A stretch of 64,000 nt of DNA from Helicobacter sp. MIT 05-5293 (lineage in GTDB: Bacteria > Campylobacterota > Campylobacteria > Campylobacterales > Helicobacteraceae), in contig NZ_JROZ02000003.1 in NCBI RefSeq assembly GCF_000765665.2, positions 124,001-188,000 of the forward strand, in the 5' to 3' direction. This document shows, piece after piece, positions 36,640 to 46,847 of the stretch (positions within the stretch are counted from its first letter, which is position 1; every line of letters begins with the position of its first letter). The notes under the pieces are model-generated. The model was not told the origin of the DNA and did not search any database. It worked only from the letters and a program-made list of their open reading frames with translations. Position numbers and translations under genes: made by a program.

Positions 36640-39441
36640 GTGGAGCAGTTTTTAGCTTTAAAAGCATCGGCAGGGAGTGGCAAGACTTTTGCCCTATCAT
36701 TACGTTTTGTGTATTTGCTTTTTTGTGGGGCAAATCCTCATCAGATTCTCACGCTTACTTTTACCAAAAAGGCTTCTGATGAAATGTATCACAGAATCCA
36801 CCAGCATCTTAAGATTCTTAAAGATTCTCTCAAAAATGGCGACTATGCGCAAACAATCATTTATCAAGAACTTATCAAAGAAGGGCTTACACATCAAGAC
36901 ATTGAGGATCATATGTCGAATATTTATGAAGAATTTGCCCAAAGCAAACCGCGTATTATGACTATTGATGCGTTTTTTCATTCTGTGTTAAAGAAATTTT
37001 GTTGGTATGCGGGTGTGTCGTATCGATTTGAAGTTGGAAATGCACCAATAAATGAAATCAATGATGAATTTTTATCACAGCTTAATCAACAATCATCGCA
37101 ACAAATAGCTCGTTTTTGTTTTAGCCACAATATCAGTTTGAATCAATTTTTGACCATGCTTATGAATTTGGATAAGGCTTATGAAGAGATTGATAAATCA
37201 CAGCAAAATGTTTTTCTTGCATCAAGTCATGATATTGCCCAAGAAATTATTCAAAAAATGCAAGTTATGGCATCTTGGATTCGAAGTGTTCCGAACGCTA
37301 CACCAAGAGTGGTTAAACATTTTCAAAAAACTTCTCTTGCAGAGATTATGAAATCACCTAGATTTCTCTTAGAATGGCAAGAACACACTTGGCTAAAAAA
37401 AATTGATTTATCACCAATGGATAATGTGCGTCAAGAGATTCTAAATCTTTTGAAAGATTATTTTATCAGTAAAGAATCTGAAGTTTTGCAATGGCTGCAA
37501 TCGTATGTGCAGATTTATAAAAACACACGAGATTTTTATTTGCGCAAAGCAAATTTATTGACATTTGATGATGTAACATTGAAAAGCTATGAGCTTTTGT
37601 ATCATCAAATAGACAGGGATTTTTTTTATTTTCGACTTGATGATAAGATCACACATATTCTTTTGGACGAGTTTCAAGATACAAGTGTGATGCAGTATCA
37701 GATTCTTAAGCCTTTAATGGACGAGATTTGCGCAGGTAATGGGCGATTGAGTGAGCGAAGTTTGTTTGTAGTGGGTGATGAAAAACAGAGTATTTATATG
37801 TTTCGTGGGAGTTTTGCAAGTGTGTTTGAGGAGGCTTCAAAGCGTTTGCAAAAATCGCATTTGATTTATAATTATCGCTCAAGCCCGCTTGTGATTGCTT
37901 TTAATAACACGACTTTTGCACCTTGCTATGAGGGATTTGTCCCAAGCAAATATCCTAAAGAATCTGCCTCTTCAGAAGGATATGTGAAAGTGCAAAATTG
38001 CGGTGAATATCCGTTAGAAGCCGCTGTGTATGAGGAGCTTAATACACTTTTAGAATCTGGCGTTAGTGAAGATGATATTGCGATTTTGGTATTTAAAAAC
38101 GATGATATTCAGCTCTTGAAAGAGTTTATCAACACAAAGAATCCTTCTATCCAGCTTGCTACCGAAATGAGCTCCTCGCTTTTTAGCAAACAAGAAGTAA
38201 AGATTCTGTTAAACGCTCTTTTGTTTATTCAAAACAGGGATAGTGCGTTTTATCTTAAGAATCTCTTGAAGCTTTTGGGGAAGGCATATAACGATGATTT
38301 TTCACCCCAATCAGCTCTTTATACTTTAAAAGCAACACGCAAACCTTCAGAGCTACTTCTCACGCTTATTGAGGAATTTAATATCGCAAATAATGTGTCT
38401 TTAAAATTTTTAGAGCTAAGTTGTGATTTTTTATCGATTGATGAGTTTTTAGAATCTTTACCCGTGATGATGTGTTCTGCTCCTGCACAAAGCAATCGTG
38501 GGGTGAAAATAATGACGATTCACAAATCCAAAGGACTAGAGTTTTCTTATGTGATTCTTGTCGATCGTTTCTCGGGCTCACAAAGTGATAGACAAAAATT
38601 TCTCTACAAATATCAAGAGGTTTCTTTGCATCAAATTTATTACAAGATGCAAGGGCGTGAAGACTTTGATGAAGAATATAAAAATGTATTTGAAGAGGAA
38701 AAAAAGCGCAAACAACAAGAAGAACTGAATGTGCTTTATGTCGCCTTTACACGAGCAAAAGAGGGGTTAATCGTTTTGCAAAAAAATGAGAAAAGTGCTT
38801 ATGAGAGATTGTCATTAAAGCCGACATTGCAAGGGGTGATAACGCCGATTTCAAAAGATTCTATGATTGAATTAGAATCTCACTCTATGCCACAGGTTGT
38901 AGAAATGTCCTATCATGGGAAGCAAAGTGAATTTATTAGGAATGAACAAGAGACTACAAGCATATTAAATGCTGCCCAATGGAATAATATTAAGTTTGGC
39001 GAAGCTTTGCATAGTGTCTTTGAAATGAAGCTTGCCTACAATATGTCAGATGATGATGTTCACACAAGACTTCTTAATCGATACGGATTCTATTGCAATT
39101 CTTCCGCGCTTAGTGATGCTTTATCCAAAGCTAACGCGTGTTTGCAAAGTGAAGAATTTAAGCAAATCAGCCGTGATAAGGAGATTCTGTGTGAGGTGAG
39201 TTTTATCCATCAAGATAAGTTGTATCGTATGGATACGCTTTTATATAATGATAAAGAACGGATTGTATTAGATTACAAAAGTAGCCTTCAAGGGCATGAA
39301 AATCATCAAACACAAGTGCAAGGCTATATGCAATTTTTATCTTCTTTAGATAAAGGGAATCCAAAGGCTGATGTAAAATGTAGAGGTTATGTTGTCTATC
39401 CTCTTTATCAGCGTTCATTTTATGAAATTTTTATGTTTTAA
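36640..39441 (+). CDS. addA: AddA-like helicase-nuclease (RecB-like)
   Basis: Double-strand break repair enzyme that unwinds and resects DNA ends with AddB before RecA loading; 933 aa. UvrD-type helicase motifs are present: Walker A ASAGSGKT (about residues 9-16), LTLTFTKKASDEM, DEFQDTS (motif II), VVGDEKQSIYMFRG (motif III) and the MTIHKSKGLEFSYVILVD and VLYVAFTRA motifs. The C-terminal RecB-type nuclease retains the DYKSS core. The start is GTG after AAAGG. It is divergent from cbpA. The partner addB is not in the window. Confidence 0.92.
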   Translation: MEQFLALKASAGSGKTFALSLRFVYLLFCGANPHQILTLTFTKKASDEMYHRIHQHLKILKDSLKNGDYAQTIIYQELIKEGLTHQDIEDHMSNIYEEFAQSKPRIMTIDAFFHSVLKKFCWYAGVSYRFEVGNAPINEINDEFLSQLNQQSSQQIARFCFSHNISLNQFLTMLMNLDKAYEEIDKSQQNVFLASSHDIAQEIIQKMQVMASWIRSVPNATPRVVKHFQKTSLAEIMKSPRFLLEWQEHTWLKKIDLSPMDNVRQEILNLLKDYFISKESEVLQWLQSYVQIYKNTRDFYLRKANLLTFDDVTLKSYELLYHQIDRDFFYFRLDDKITHILLDEFQDTSVMQYQILKPLMDEICAGNGRLSERSLFVVGDEKQSIYMFRGSFASVFEEASKRLQKSHLIYNYRSSPLVIAFNNTTFAPCYEGFVPSKYPKESASSEGYVKVQNCGEYPLEAAVYEELNTLLESGVSEDDIAILVFKNDDIQLLKEFINTKNPSIQLATEMSSSLFSKQEVKILLNALLFIQNRDSAFYLKNLLKLLGKAYNDDFSPQSALYTLKATRKPSELLLTLIEEFNIANNVSLKFLELSCDFLSIDEFLESLPVMMCSAPAQSNRGVKIMTIHKSKGLEFSYVILVDRFSGSQSDRQKFLYKYQEVSLHQIYYKMQGREDFDEEYKNVFEEEKKRKQQEELNVLYVAFTRAKEGLIVLQKNEKSAYERLSLKPTLQGVITPISKDSMIELESHSMPQVVEMSYHGKQSEFIRNEQETTSILNAAQWNNIKFGEALHSVFEMKLAYNMSDDDVHTRLLNRYGFYCNSSALSDALSKANACLQSEEFKQISRDKEILCEVSFIHQDKLYRMDTLLYNDKERIVLDYKSSLQGHENHQTQVQGYMQFLSSLDKGNPKADVKCRGYVVYPLYQRSFYEIFMF

Positions 39442-39548
39442 ATATCAAAGTTTCCTTAAAGTTTATTAAAATAAGATAATATAAAGTCTCAATAAGACTT
39501 AAGTCTATTTTTAGGCAGCATAGCGCAATTTGAAGGAATCTTGATACA

Positions 39549-41075
39549 ATGAAAATGGCAGAAAAGAGAAATTTATCCCATTCCAATCGACACGCTTATG
39601 TTAAAGAAAGGCTTCAAGAGGGGCAAAACCGCTTTATCACGCACGAATCTTTTGGGGGGATTTTACTCGGAGTAAGTGTTTTTGCGGCGATGATTATCGC
39701 TAATTCGTCTTATAGCGAGGCGTATTTTTCATTGTTTCAGACTGAATTTGGGGGATTTTGGGGCGATAAAATATTAAAAATCAGTTTTAAAGATTTTATT
39801 AATGATGTTTTGATGTCGTTTTTCTTTTTGCTTGTTGGGCTTGAAATGAAACGGGAAATGCTCTATGGAGAGCTTGCAGGATTCAAAAAAGTAAGTTTTT
39901 CGGTTTTTGCAGCAATAGGCGGGATCATTTGTCCTGTCTTGATTTATTTGTATTTTAATATGGGCACTCCTTATGAGCATGGTTTTGGTGTGGCGATGAG
40001 CACAGATACAGCTTTTGCGTTAGGTGTGATTTTGATTTTGGGTGATCGTGTGCCTAAGATTCTGAAAATTTTTCTTACGACTCTTGCAGTGGCTGATGAC
40101 TTAGGGGCAATTGTCGTGATTGCGGTTTTTTATTCTGAAAATATTCAAATGGAGTGGATTTATGCTTCATTATTTTTTGTGAGCATTTTGATTTATTTGA
40201 ATTATCGCGATAATAAATATCTCTCTTTGTATTTTTTAGTCGGCGCGTTGTTGTGGGTTTGTGTCCATCATAGTGGGATTCATGTAACTATTGCAGCTGT
40301 TATTTTGGCAATGGCAATACCGGGTCGAACGAGAGTGGCGAAAAAATATTTCTTAGGTATGGTGAAAGAATTTGATAAAATCAAGGTTGCAACCAACAAT
40401 TATTCTGATGTGTTACATACTTTTGAAGAAGAAAAAGCAACTTTTTTTCAATCTTGTATCAGAAATATCAAGAATTTTATGGCTTCTTCGGAAAATATTG
40501 AAAAAAAGATTGATATTGCCAAGACATCAGAATTAGTGCATATGCTTGACGCGATTGGTGTATATTCGCACTATGCTAAGAATCCACTTATTCATTTGAC
40601 AATTGTCTTGCAACCATTGTGTTCGTATTTCTTTGTCCCTTTGTTTGCATTTGCTAATGCAGGTGTGCATATTGGTGAGAATCTTGATTTAAGCCTTAAT
40701 AGCGTTGTGCTTGGAACAGTGCTTGGGCTGGTTGTGGGCAAACCGATTGGAATCTTGCTTTTCTCATTTATTGGTGAAAAGTTAAAACTCTCTACACGCC
40801 CTAAAGGTTTGAATTATTCGCATGTTTTTTCTGTCGGCGTTATTTCAGGGATTGGCTTTACAATGTCAATGTTTGTAGCAAATCTTGCTTATGAAAATGA
40901 TATAATGAGCATTGATTTATCAAAAATTGCCATTCTCATTGCTTCAAGCATTGCAGTAGTATTGGGGATTTTAGCCATGTATTTTAGCACGATGAAAACG
41001 ACTAACGAAGTGGCTAGTGTATCCGAAGATGAAGAGATACAAAAACTTAAAGAATCTGCTACTGATGCGATTTGA
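39549..41075 (+). CDS. nhaA: Na+/H+ antiporter NhaA, copy 1
   Basis: Inner-membrane antiporter that exports Na+ for H+; 508 aa with 11-12 helices, longer than the usual 390-450. The ion-binding Asp pair ([15 protein letters not shown]) and [29 protein letters not shown] and [13 protein letters not shown] are all intact. The extra length comes from a central hydrophilic insert ([19 protein letters not shown] onwards, about 80 residues) and a charged C-terminal tail. It lies 26 bp before a second nhaA. Confidence 0.96.
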   Translation: MKMAEKRNLSHSNRHAYVKERLQEGQNRFITHESFGGILLGVSVFAAMIIANSSYSEAYFSLFQTEFGGFWGDKILKISFKDFINDVLMSFFFLLVGLEMKREMLYGELAGFKKVSFSVFAAIGGIICPVLIYLYFNMGTPYEHGFGVAMSTDTAFALGVILILGDRVPKILKIFLTTLAVADDLGAIVVIAVFYSENIQMEWIYASLFFVSILIYLNYRDNKYLSLYFLVGALLWVCVHHSGIHVTIAAVILAMAIPGRTRVAKKYFLGMVKEFDKIKVATNNYSDVLHTFEEEKATFFQSCIRNIKNFMASSENIEKKIDIAKTSELVHMLDAIGVYSHYAKNPLIHLTIVLQPLCSYFFVPLFAFANAGVHIGENLDLSLNSVVLGTVLGLVVGKPIGILLFSFIGEKLKLSTRPKGLNYSHVFSVGVISGIGFTMSMFVANLAYENDIMSIDLSKIAILIASSIAVVLGILAMYFSTMKTTNEVASVSEDEEIQKLKESATDAI

Positions 41076-41100
41076 TGTGATAAAAATTTAAGGAGATGTA

Positions 41101-42444
41101 ATGGGCGAGAAAAAACCTTATTCTAAAAGGATTTCACAAACTTTAAATGATTTTATTAAGGCAGAAAGTTTTAGTGGTATTTTTTTGTTTTTTTGCGCTG
41201 TGTGTGCGATGATCGTTGCAAATTCCCCCTTGTCTGAATTGTATAAAACCTTTTGGGAAAAACCTTTTGGTTTTAGTTTTGATGGCACATTTTATGGATT
41301 CACATTGCATGATTGGATCAATGATGTTTTAATGGCACTTTTCTTTCTCATGGTAGGGCTTGAGATCAAACGCGAAGTGCTTTTTGGTGATTTGTCAGGA
41401 TTCCAAAAAGCAGCCTTTCCAGTGATTGGCGCATTGGGTGGAATGATCGCCCCGGGCGTGATTTATTATGTGCTTAATATGGGCACACCTTCTTATCATG
41501 GTTTTGGGATTCCAATGGCGACTGATATTGCATTTGCTTTAGGTGTGATTTTGTTGCTTGGCAAACGCGTCCCTTTAGCTTTAAAGGTTTTTCTTGTAAC
41601 TCTCGCGGTGGCTGATGACTTAGGGGCAATTGTCGTAATTGCGGTTTTCTATCCTTCTGCGGAGGGATTGCATGTGGATTATTTGATCGCCGCAGGGGTG
41701 ATTGTCGCCCTTTTAGCTTTTATCAATCGTTTGGGTGTGCGTCATTTGGGTGTTTATCTGATTATAGGAGTCTTTTTGTGGTTTTGTGTGCATCATGGTG
41801 GAGTACATGCCACGATTGCAGCAGTGCTTTTGGCATTTTGTATCCCTGTCAAGCCAAAGATTGAGACGAGTGAATTTATCCCGCTTGTAAATCGTATGGT
41901 AGAAGTGTTTGCAAATAAGGACAAAGAGCGTAAAAATATCTTGCTTGATACCGAGCAGGTGAATGCGATTGATTCTATCGGGCAAGATTTCATCAAAGTG
42001 CAAAATCCTCTTTTGCGACTTGAACACGCATTGCAACCTCTGTGCGCGTTTCTTATTATGCCTTTGTTTGCGTTTGCTAATGCAGGTGTGGATATACGCG
42101 GAGAGATTAATTTCCATATTGATCATATTATGTTAGGTATTATACTAGGACTTGTGGTTGGTAAGCCTATTGGAATCTTGGGTTTGACATTTTTGTGCGA
42201 AAAATTTCGTATCGCTTCAAGACCTGCAGGTGTTTCGTGGAGTCATATTTTGGGTGCAGGAATGCTCGCTGGGATTGGCTTTACAATGTCAATGTTTGTT
42301 TCCAACCTTGCTTTTGACGAAGCACAAGCTATGGATGTTTCTAAAATAGCAATTTTACTTTCATCAAGTATTGCAGGGATTCTAGGTTCGGTTTATTTGA
42401 TCATTTATGACAAAATCAAAACGCATTCAAAAGCCAAATCTTAA
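41101..42444 (+). CDS. nhaA: Na+/H+ antiporter NhaA, copy 2
   Basis: Second NhaA, 447 aa, homologous to copy 1 over its whole length. It has the same core ([67 protein letters not shown]) but a shorter cytoplasmic insert. AAGGAG precedes the ATG. The two copies are diverged enough in protein sequence that the duplication is old. The position upstream of yajC-secDF matches the single nhaA I recall in H. pylori. Confidence 0.96.
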   Translation: MGEKKPYSKRISQTLNDFIKAESFSGIFLFFCAVCAMIVANSPLSELYKTFWEKPFGFSFDGTFYGFTLHDWINDVLMALFFLMVGLEIKREVLFGDLSGFQKAAFPVIGALGGMIAPGVIYYVLNMGTPSYHGFGIPMATDIAFALGVILLLGKRVPLALKVFLVTLAVADDLGAIVVIAVFYPSAEGLHVDYLIAAGVIVALLAFINRLGVRHLGVYLIIGVFLWFCVHHGGVHATIAAVLLAFCIPVKPKIETSEFIPLVNRMVEVFANKDKERKNILLDTEQVNAIDSIGQDFIKVQNPLLRLEHALQPLCAFLIMPLFAFANAGVDIRGEINFHIDHIMLGIILGLVVGKPIGILGLTFLCEKFRIASRPAGVSWSHILGAGMLAGIGFTMSMFVSNLAFDEAQAMDVSKIAILLSSSIAGILGSVYLIIYDKIKTHSKAKS

Positions 42445-42491
42445 CTATTCTAAGTTAGAATCTCAATTCAATTTTAACACAAAGGACTAAC

Positions 42492-42788
42492 ATGCAAGGA
42501 ACAGGAATGCAAGAAACACTTATGTCGTTGCTCCCTATCGTATTTTTTATCGCTATTTTTTATTTATTGCTCATTCGTCCAGCGAATGTGAAACGCAAAA
42601 AGCATCAAGAAATGATTAATGCTTTGCAAAAAGGCGATAAAATCATCACAACGGGCGGATTGATTTGCGAGATTGTAAAGCCTGAAGAAAACTTTTTTAG
42701 CGTGCGTTTAAATGATGATACGGTGGTAAAATTATCAAAAGAATTTATTGCCTACAAAGTTAATGCTGACTTGACACCTGCTTCATAA
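42492..42788 (+). CDS. yajC: Preprotein translocase subunit YajC
   Basis: Small membrane partner of SecDF, 98 aa. One N-terminal helix ([21 protein letters not shown]) is followed by a cytoplasmic beta domain with [23 protein letters not shown], the family hallmark. secD starts one base after the stop, forming the yajC-secD-secF operon. Confidence 0.96.
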   Translation: MQGTGMQETLMSLLPIVFFIAIFYLLLIRPANVKRKKHQEMINALQKGDKIITTGGLICEIVKPEENFFSVRLNDDTVVKLSKEFIAYKVNADLTPAS

Positions 42789-42789
42789 A

Positions 42790-44571
42790 ATGGTAAAACA
42801 ATCCACACAGCCTTCTTCAGGCTTTAATTACAAACTTTTTTCGTTAATTTGTGCCGCGCTTTTTGGGATTATTTTTTCCTTTCCCTCTTTTTTTGACACT
42901 AAGGGTTATAAGATTTCTCTAGGGTTAGATTTACAGGGAGGGCTAAATCTTCTTTTGGGTGTGAAAACCGAAGAGGCAGTAAAGGCGAAATTTTCATCAT
43001 TAGCTTCTCAAATCGTTTTTGACACAAAGAGCGATAAGATTCTGATTGATAATCTCAAAGCTTTTGATGATCGTATCAGTTTTGAACTCTTGGATACTGA
43101 AGAAAAACCAAAGATGCAAAAGATTCTCGATAAAATTGAAGGCTTATATATTGAAGAAAGAGAAGGATTCTATACGATTAGTTTCACACAGACATATATT
43201 GAGATGATTGAGCGGAGTGCGATTGAACAAGCCATCGGAACAATACGCAATCGTTTGGATCAATTTGGGCTGCTTGAGCCAAGCGTTACACAACAAGGCA
43301 AAGATAATATTCTTGTGCAACTTCCGGGTATCAAGACGCTTGAAGAGGAGCAAAGAGCAAGGGATTTAATCGCAAAACCCGCTCATCTGCAAATGATGGC
43401 AGTCGATGAAGAGCGTAATGCTCGTGTGAGCATTATGAGTGATATTGAGGCGCAAAAATACGGCGATGTGATTTTACCTTTCGTAAATGCTTCAAATCTT
43501 GCTAATCTTGAATCTTTGCTTATTTCTCACCAAAGGCAACTTGAGCAGCTTATGAAATCTCAAGATTCTGATTCTGCCCAGAAGCAAGTAGAGGTAGAAG
43601 CAGAGATTGAAGAGATTAAATCCCAAATAGAGCAAGAAAAAACTAAGCCCAACCAAACCATTTTGCTTAAAGCAATCCCCATTTTAGATGGTTCGATGCT
43701 GGTTGATGCACGGGCAGCCTTTGATCAAAATAATCAACCTATTGTAAGCTTTAGTCTTGATTCAAAAGGGGCGAAGATTTTTGGAGATTTTTCGGGCGCA
43801 AATGTGGGTAAAAGAATGGCAATTGTGCTCGATGGTAAAGTATTTTCTGCACCTGTAATTAGAGAAAGGATTGGTGGAGGAAGCGGACAAATCAGTGGAG
43901 GATTCAGTGTGGCTGAAGCAAGTGATTTAGCCATTGCTTTAAAGAGTGGGGCATTACCTGCACCAATGGAAGTGCTTGAAAAACGCAGCGTTGGTCCAAG
44001 TTTAGGCGAGGATAGCATCAAAGCTTCTTTGTTGGCTCTGATAAGCGGTTTTGCGTTGGTTGTTATTTTTATGATTGTTTATTATGCTTTTGCGGGTGTG
44101 ATTGCTGTTGTCGCGCTTTTTGTAAATATTTTGTTGATTGTTGCAGTAATGGCATTTTTGGGAGCATCACTCACTTTGCCGGGTATGGCGGGCATCGTCC
44201 TCACGGTGGGTATGGCAGTTGATGCAAATATTATTATCAATGAGAGAATCAGAGAGGCATTGCGCGGAGGATTCTCTATTTCTAAATCAATAGAAATGGG
44301 CTATGCTAATGCCTCAAGAGCAATATTTGATTCGAATCTTACGACATTGCTTGCAGCGATTCTTCTTTATGCTTTTGGGAGTGGTGCGATTAAAGGTTTT
44401 GCAATCACAATGGGTATTGGTATCACCGCTTCGATTCTGACAGCTATTGTCGGCACACATGGCATTTATCAAGCATTGCTTAATCGCATCAATAAAAGTG
44501 GGAATGTGTCTTTGTGGTTTGGTGTTAAGCTTGATAAGCAGGTTCAAGGGGTATCCAATGGAAATCTTTAA
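42790..44571 (+). CDS. secD: Protein translocase subunit SecD
   Basis: RND-type membrane subunit that uses proton motive force to pull exported proteins through SecYEG; 593 aa. The N-terminal [15 protein letters not shown], a large periplasmic domain ([54 protein letters not shown] in parts) and five C-terminal helices with [21 protein letters not shown] are typical. The 3' end overlaps secF by 14 bases. Confidence 0.97.
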   Translation: MVKQSTQPSSGFNYKLFSLICAALFGIIFSFPSFFDTKGYKISLGLDLQGGLNLLLGVKTEEAVKAKFSSLASQIVFDTKSDKILIDNLKAFDDRISFELLDTEEKPKMQKILDKIEGLYIEEREGFYTISFTQTYIEMIERSAIEQAIGTIRNRLDQFGLLEPSVTQQGKDNILVQLPGIKTLEEEQRARDLIAKPAHLQMMAVDEERNARVSIMSDIEAQKYGDVILPFVNASNLANLESLLISHQRQLEQLMKSQDSDSAQKQVEVEAEIEEIKSQIEQEKTKPNQTILLKAIPILDGSMLVDARAAFDQNNQPIVSFSLDSKGAKIFGDFSGANVGKRMAIVLDGKVFSAPVIRERIGGGSGQISGGFSVAEASDLAIALKSGALPAPMEVLEKRSVGPSLGEDSIKASLLALISGFALVVIFMIVYYAFAGVIAVVALFVNILLIVAVMAFLGASLTLPGMAGIVLTVGMAVDANIIINERIREALRGGFSISKSIEMGYANASRAIFDSNLTTLLAAILLYAFGSGAIKGFAITMGIGITASILTAIVGTHGIYQALLNRINKSGNVSLWFGVKLDKQVQGVSNGNL

Positions 44572-45529
44572 AAAAGTCAAAATTTATGATTTTGTGAAAT
44601 ACAGCCAATATGGTTTAATCCTTTCTCTGTTGCTTATTATTGCATCTTTTGCACTTTTGGGCGTGAAGGGATTTAATCTCGGGATTGATTTTGCAGGCGG
44701 CACAATCGTGCAGCTTCAATATGAAAAAGAAGCTCCATTAGCACAGATTCGGACATTGCTTGCTCAAGATGAGCGTTTGAAAAACTCTCAAGTTAGTGAA
44801 TTTGGTGCAAAAGAAGAAGTGTTAATCAGAATCCCCTATATCCAAACCGCTGTGAATGAGGATTTATCGCAGTATATTATGGATTTACTTTCTCCCAGCG
44901 GACAATTTGAGCTTAGGCGAATGGATACCGTTGGTCCAAAAGTCGGTGATGAACTCAAACAAAATGGTATCATTGCGCTTACTTTTGCCCTTATTGCAAT
45001 GATGCTTTATGTTTCTTTTCGTTATGAGTGGAGATTCTCTTTAGCGGGCGTTTTAGCATTGGTGCATGATGTGATTATCACATCGGGTGCTGTGATTCTA
45101 GCGGGGATTGATTTTAATCTCGATGTATTGGCTGCATTGCTTACAATCATAGGATATTCTATCAATGATACGATTATTATCTTTGATAGAATCCGCGAGC
45201 AGATGATGCGCAAACGGCAAGATGATATGAAGTATGTAATCAATGAGGCTGTTTCTTGCACACTTTCAAGGACGATACTCACTTCATTGACGGTGTTTTT
45301 TGTTGTGCTGACTTTGTATCTTTTTGGCGGAGAGATTATTGTCGGCTTTTCTTTGCCAATGCTTGTAGGGGTGATTGTAGCAACTTGTAGCTCAATGTTT
45401 GTCGCGCCTCGTTTGGCTTTGATGTTTGGCTTTGACATAAAGAAATATTATCAAAAAGAAGTTGAGAAGCTCAAAAAGAAAGAAGAGAAAAAGCGTTTGC
45501 GTGCGATGTATGAGCAAGGACGTTTATAA
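44558..45529 (+). CDS. secF: Protein translocase subunit SecF
   Basis: Partner of SecD, 323 aa. I use ATG 44558 ([18 protein letters not shown]), inside the secD 3' end; the longer open frame upstream is an out-of-frame reading of secD. Conserved are [32 protein letters not shown], and [20 protein letters not shown] with the [10 protein letters not shown] segment. The tail is basic and rich in Lys and Glu. Confidence 0.97.
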   Translation: MEIFKKVKIYDFVKYSQYGLILSLLLIIASFALLGVKGFNLGIDFAGGTIVQLQYEKEAPLAQIRTLLAQDERLKNSQVSEFGAKEEVLIRIPYIQTAVNEDLSQYIMDLLSPSGQFELRRMDTVGPKVGDELKQNGIIALTFALIAMMLYVSFRYEWRFSLAGVLALVHDVIITSGAVILAGIDFNLDVLAALLTIIGYSINDTIIIFDRIREQMMRKRQDDMKYVINEAVSCTLSRTILTSLTVFFVVLTLYLFGGEIIVGFSLPMLVGVIVATCSSMFVAPRLALMFGFDIKKYYQKEVEKLKKKEEKKRLRAMYEQGRL

Positions 45530-45538
45530 GGAGTAAAA

Positions 45539-45880
45539 ATGGATTGGGGTAAAGTATTTTTCGTCTTTTTTAGTATTATGAGTTTGACTTTCACACTAGG
45601 ATTCTTGTATGAAAGCAATATTGTGATTTTATTTATTGCCACAGCAATTAATTTTATCGCAACGACTATTCGTGTAGGCGTGAAAAATACACTTTCTGCA
45701 GAAATGTTTGCAAGCTCTCTTGTGGCGGATTTTCACTTGATACCTGCTTTTGTGTTTTTGCAAGTTTTTGGAGATATTGAAATTGCTACCGCGCTTGTTA
45801 TTGGTGCAGTGGTGGCAAATCTATTTTCTGTCATCTTGATGTGCATTGAAGGAGCAAAAAGCAAAGAAAGTGGATATTGA
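45539..45880 (+). CDS. DUF6394-family membrane protein
   Basis: 113-aa integral membrane protein with three to four hydrophobic segments and the conserved SAEMFASSLVADFHLIPAFVFL. The family is confined to epsilonproteobacteria as far as I know, and has no assigned function. It lies nine bases after secF behind GGAG. A protein of this type follows secF in H. pylori, so the synteny block extends to here. Confidence 0.8.
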   Translation: MDWGKVFFVFFSIMSLTFTLGFLYESNIVILFIATAINFIATTIRVGVKNTLSAEMFASSLVADFHLIPAFVFLQVFGDIEIATALVIGAVVANLFSVILMCIEGAKSKESGY

Positions 45881-45897
45881 TAGGTATAGATAATACA

Positions 45898-46572
45898 ATG
45901 CTAAAATGCGGAATTTTTATTGTCTGCGTGTTGCTATGTGGCTGCACGACTTATCGGGTTCAAGTCCCATCTGTAAGCTCTTATCAAGAAGGTGTGCAAA
46001 TTATAGATTCGGCAAAGCCTCATTCAAAGGTGCGCTTAGAAATTGCTCAAGAAAAGCTTGGCGGGGCAAATAGCATACCCTTTGCATTTTTTGTCTCCGC
46101 ACAGAATCTTTCCGCACAACCCGTGCATTTTGATCAAACCTGCGTGGAAGCTTCGCAAGAGGGCAAGCCTTTACATATTTTAAGTAGCAATGAGGTGAAA
46201 GAGAGCTATTTGGATTATGGCTTCATTGTTGAATCTTATCATCTTTATGTCCCCCCGAGACCTATTGTCGCTGAAAATGTTTTTGTCCCTTTTGTGTATC
46301 GTGGCTATGGGGCGGGAGCATTTTTTGGTGATTATTGGGCTATTTCAGCGCGTGGAAGTCTGCAACAACAGATTCAGCTAGAAGATGATCGTATGAAAAA
46401 GGCTATTATTGTCTCAAGCTATTTGCAAAAAAATACACTCCAATCTTCCCAATCCCCACGTGGAGGATTCTTGCTCATCAAGCCTTCTCTGATCAAACCC
46501 GGAGATTTAGAGATTAATGTGCGTGTAGGACAGGACATTCATCATTTTATAATAAAGATTCTTAGTAAGTAA
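45898..46572 (+). CDS. Putative lipoprotein of unknown function
   Basis: 224-aa protein with a lipoprotein signal: LKCGIFIVCVLLCGC, Cys at about residue 16, followed by TTYRV. The mature part contains a Pro/Tyr-rich section (YHLYVPPRPIVAENVFVPFVYRGYGAG) and no catalytic motif I recognise. The ATG at 45898 is chosen to start right before the signal; a TTG at 45877 overlapping the previous stop is possible. It is the last gene before the phosphoramidate island. Confidence 0.65.
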   Translation: MLKCGIFIVCVLLCGCTTYRVQVPSVSSYQEGVQIIDSAKPHSKVRLEIAQEKLGGANSIPFAFFVSAQNLSAQPVHFDQTCVEASQEGKPLHILSSNEVKESYLDYGFIVESYHLYVPPRPIVAENVFVPFVYRGYGAGAFFGDYWAISARGSLQQQIQLEDDRMKKAIIVSSYLQKNTLQSSQSPRGGFLLIKPSLIKPGDLEINVRVGQDIHHFIIKILSK

Positions 46573-46718
46573 CCCTAGATTTTTATTCTTCTTAAGCAAG
46601 TGATTGCCTCAAATCATTAGTGTGCTTTTAATATTGCTCATTGTAATAGATTCTAAATATTCCTATTAATTGATGCTTTTTATCCATTGAAATATCAGAA
46701 TCTGCGCCCCTTGAATCG

Positions 46719-46730
46719 TTTTTTTTTTTT
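46719..46730. repeat. T12 tract upstream of the phosphoramidate island
   Basis: Twelve T in the 275-bp intergenic region, about 115 bp before the first island gene. Nothing else in this intergenic stretch is recognisable apart from AT-rich sequence. If the tract lies within a promoter spacer, slippage could tune expression of the island. Confidence 0.8.
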
Positions 46731-46847
46731 GTAGAATGGCTCATCAAGTTGAGATTTGCTCGTGCTATTGTCTTTTAGTCGCTGTTTTGCGATAAGAGAA
46801 ATGTGTTTAAAATCTCTCTTTTATTTTACTTTAAAGAAGAATGAGTG

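Noticed and set aside
42454-42470. Palindrome ATTCTAA-G-TTAGAAT between nhaA copy 2 and yajC as a terminator
   Set aside because: It has no trailing T run and contains the genome-wide word AGAATCT, which makes such palindromes likely by chance.
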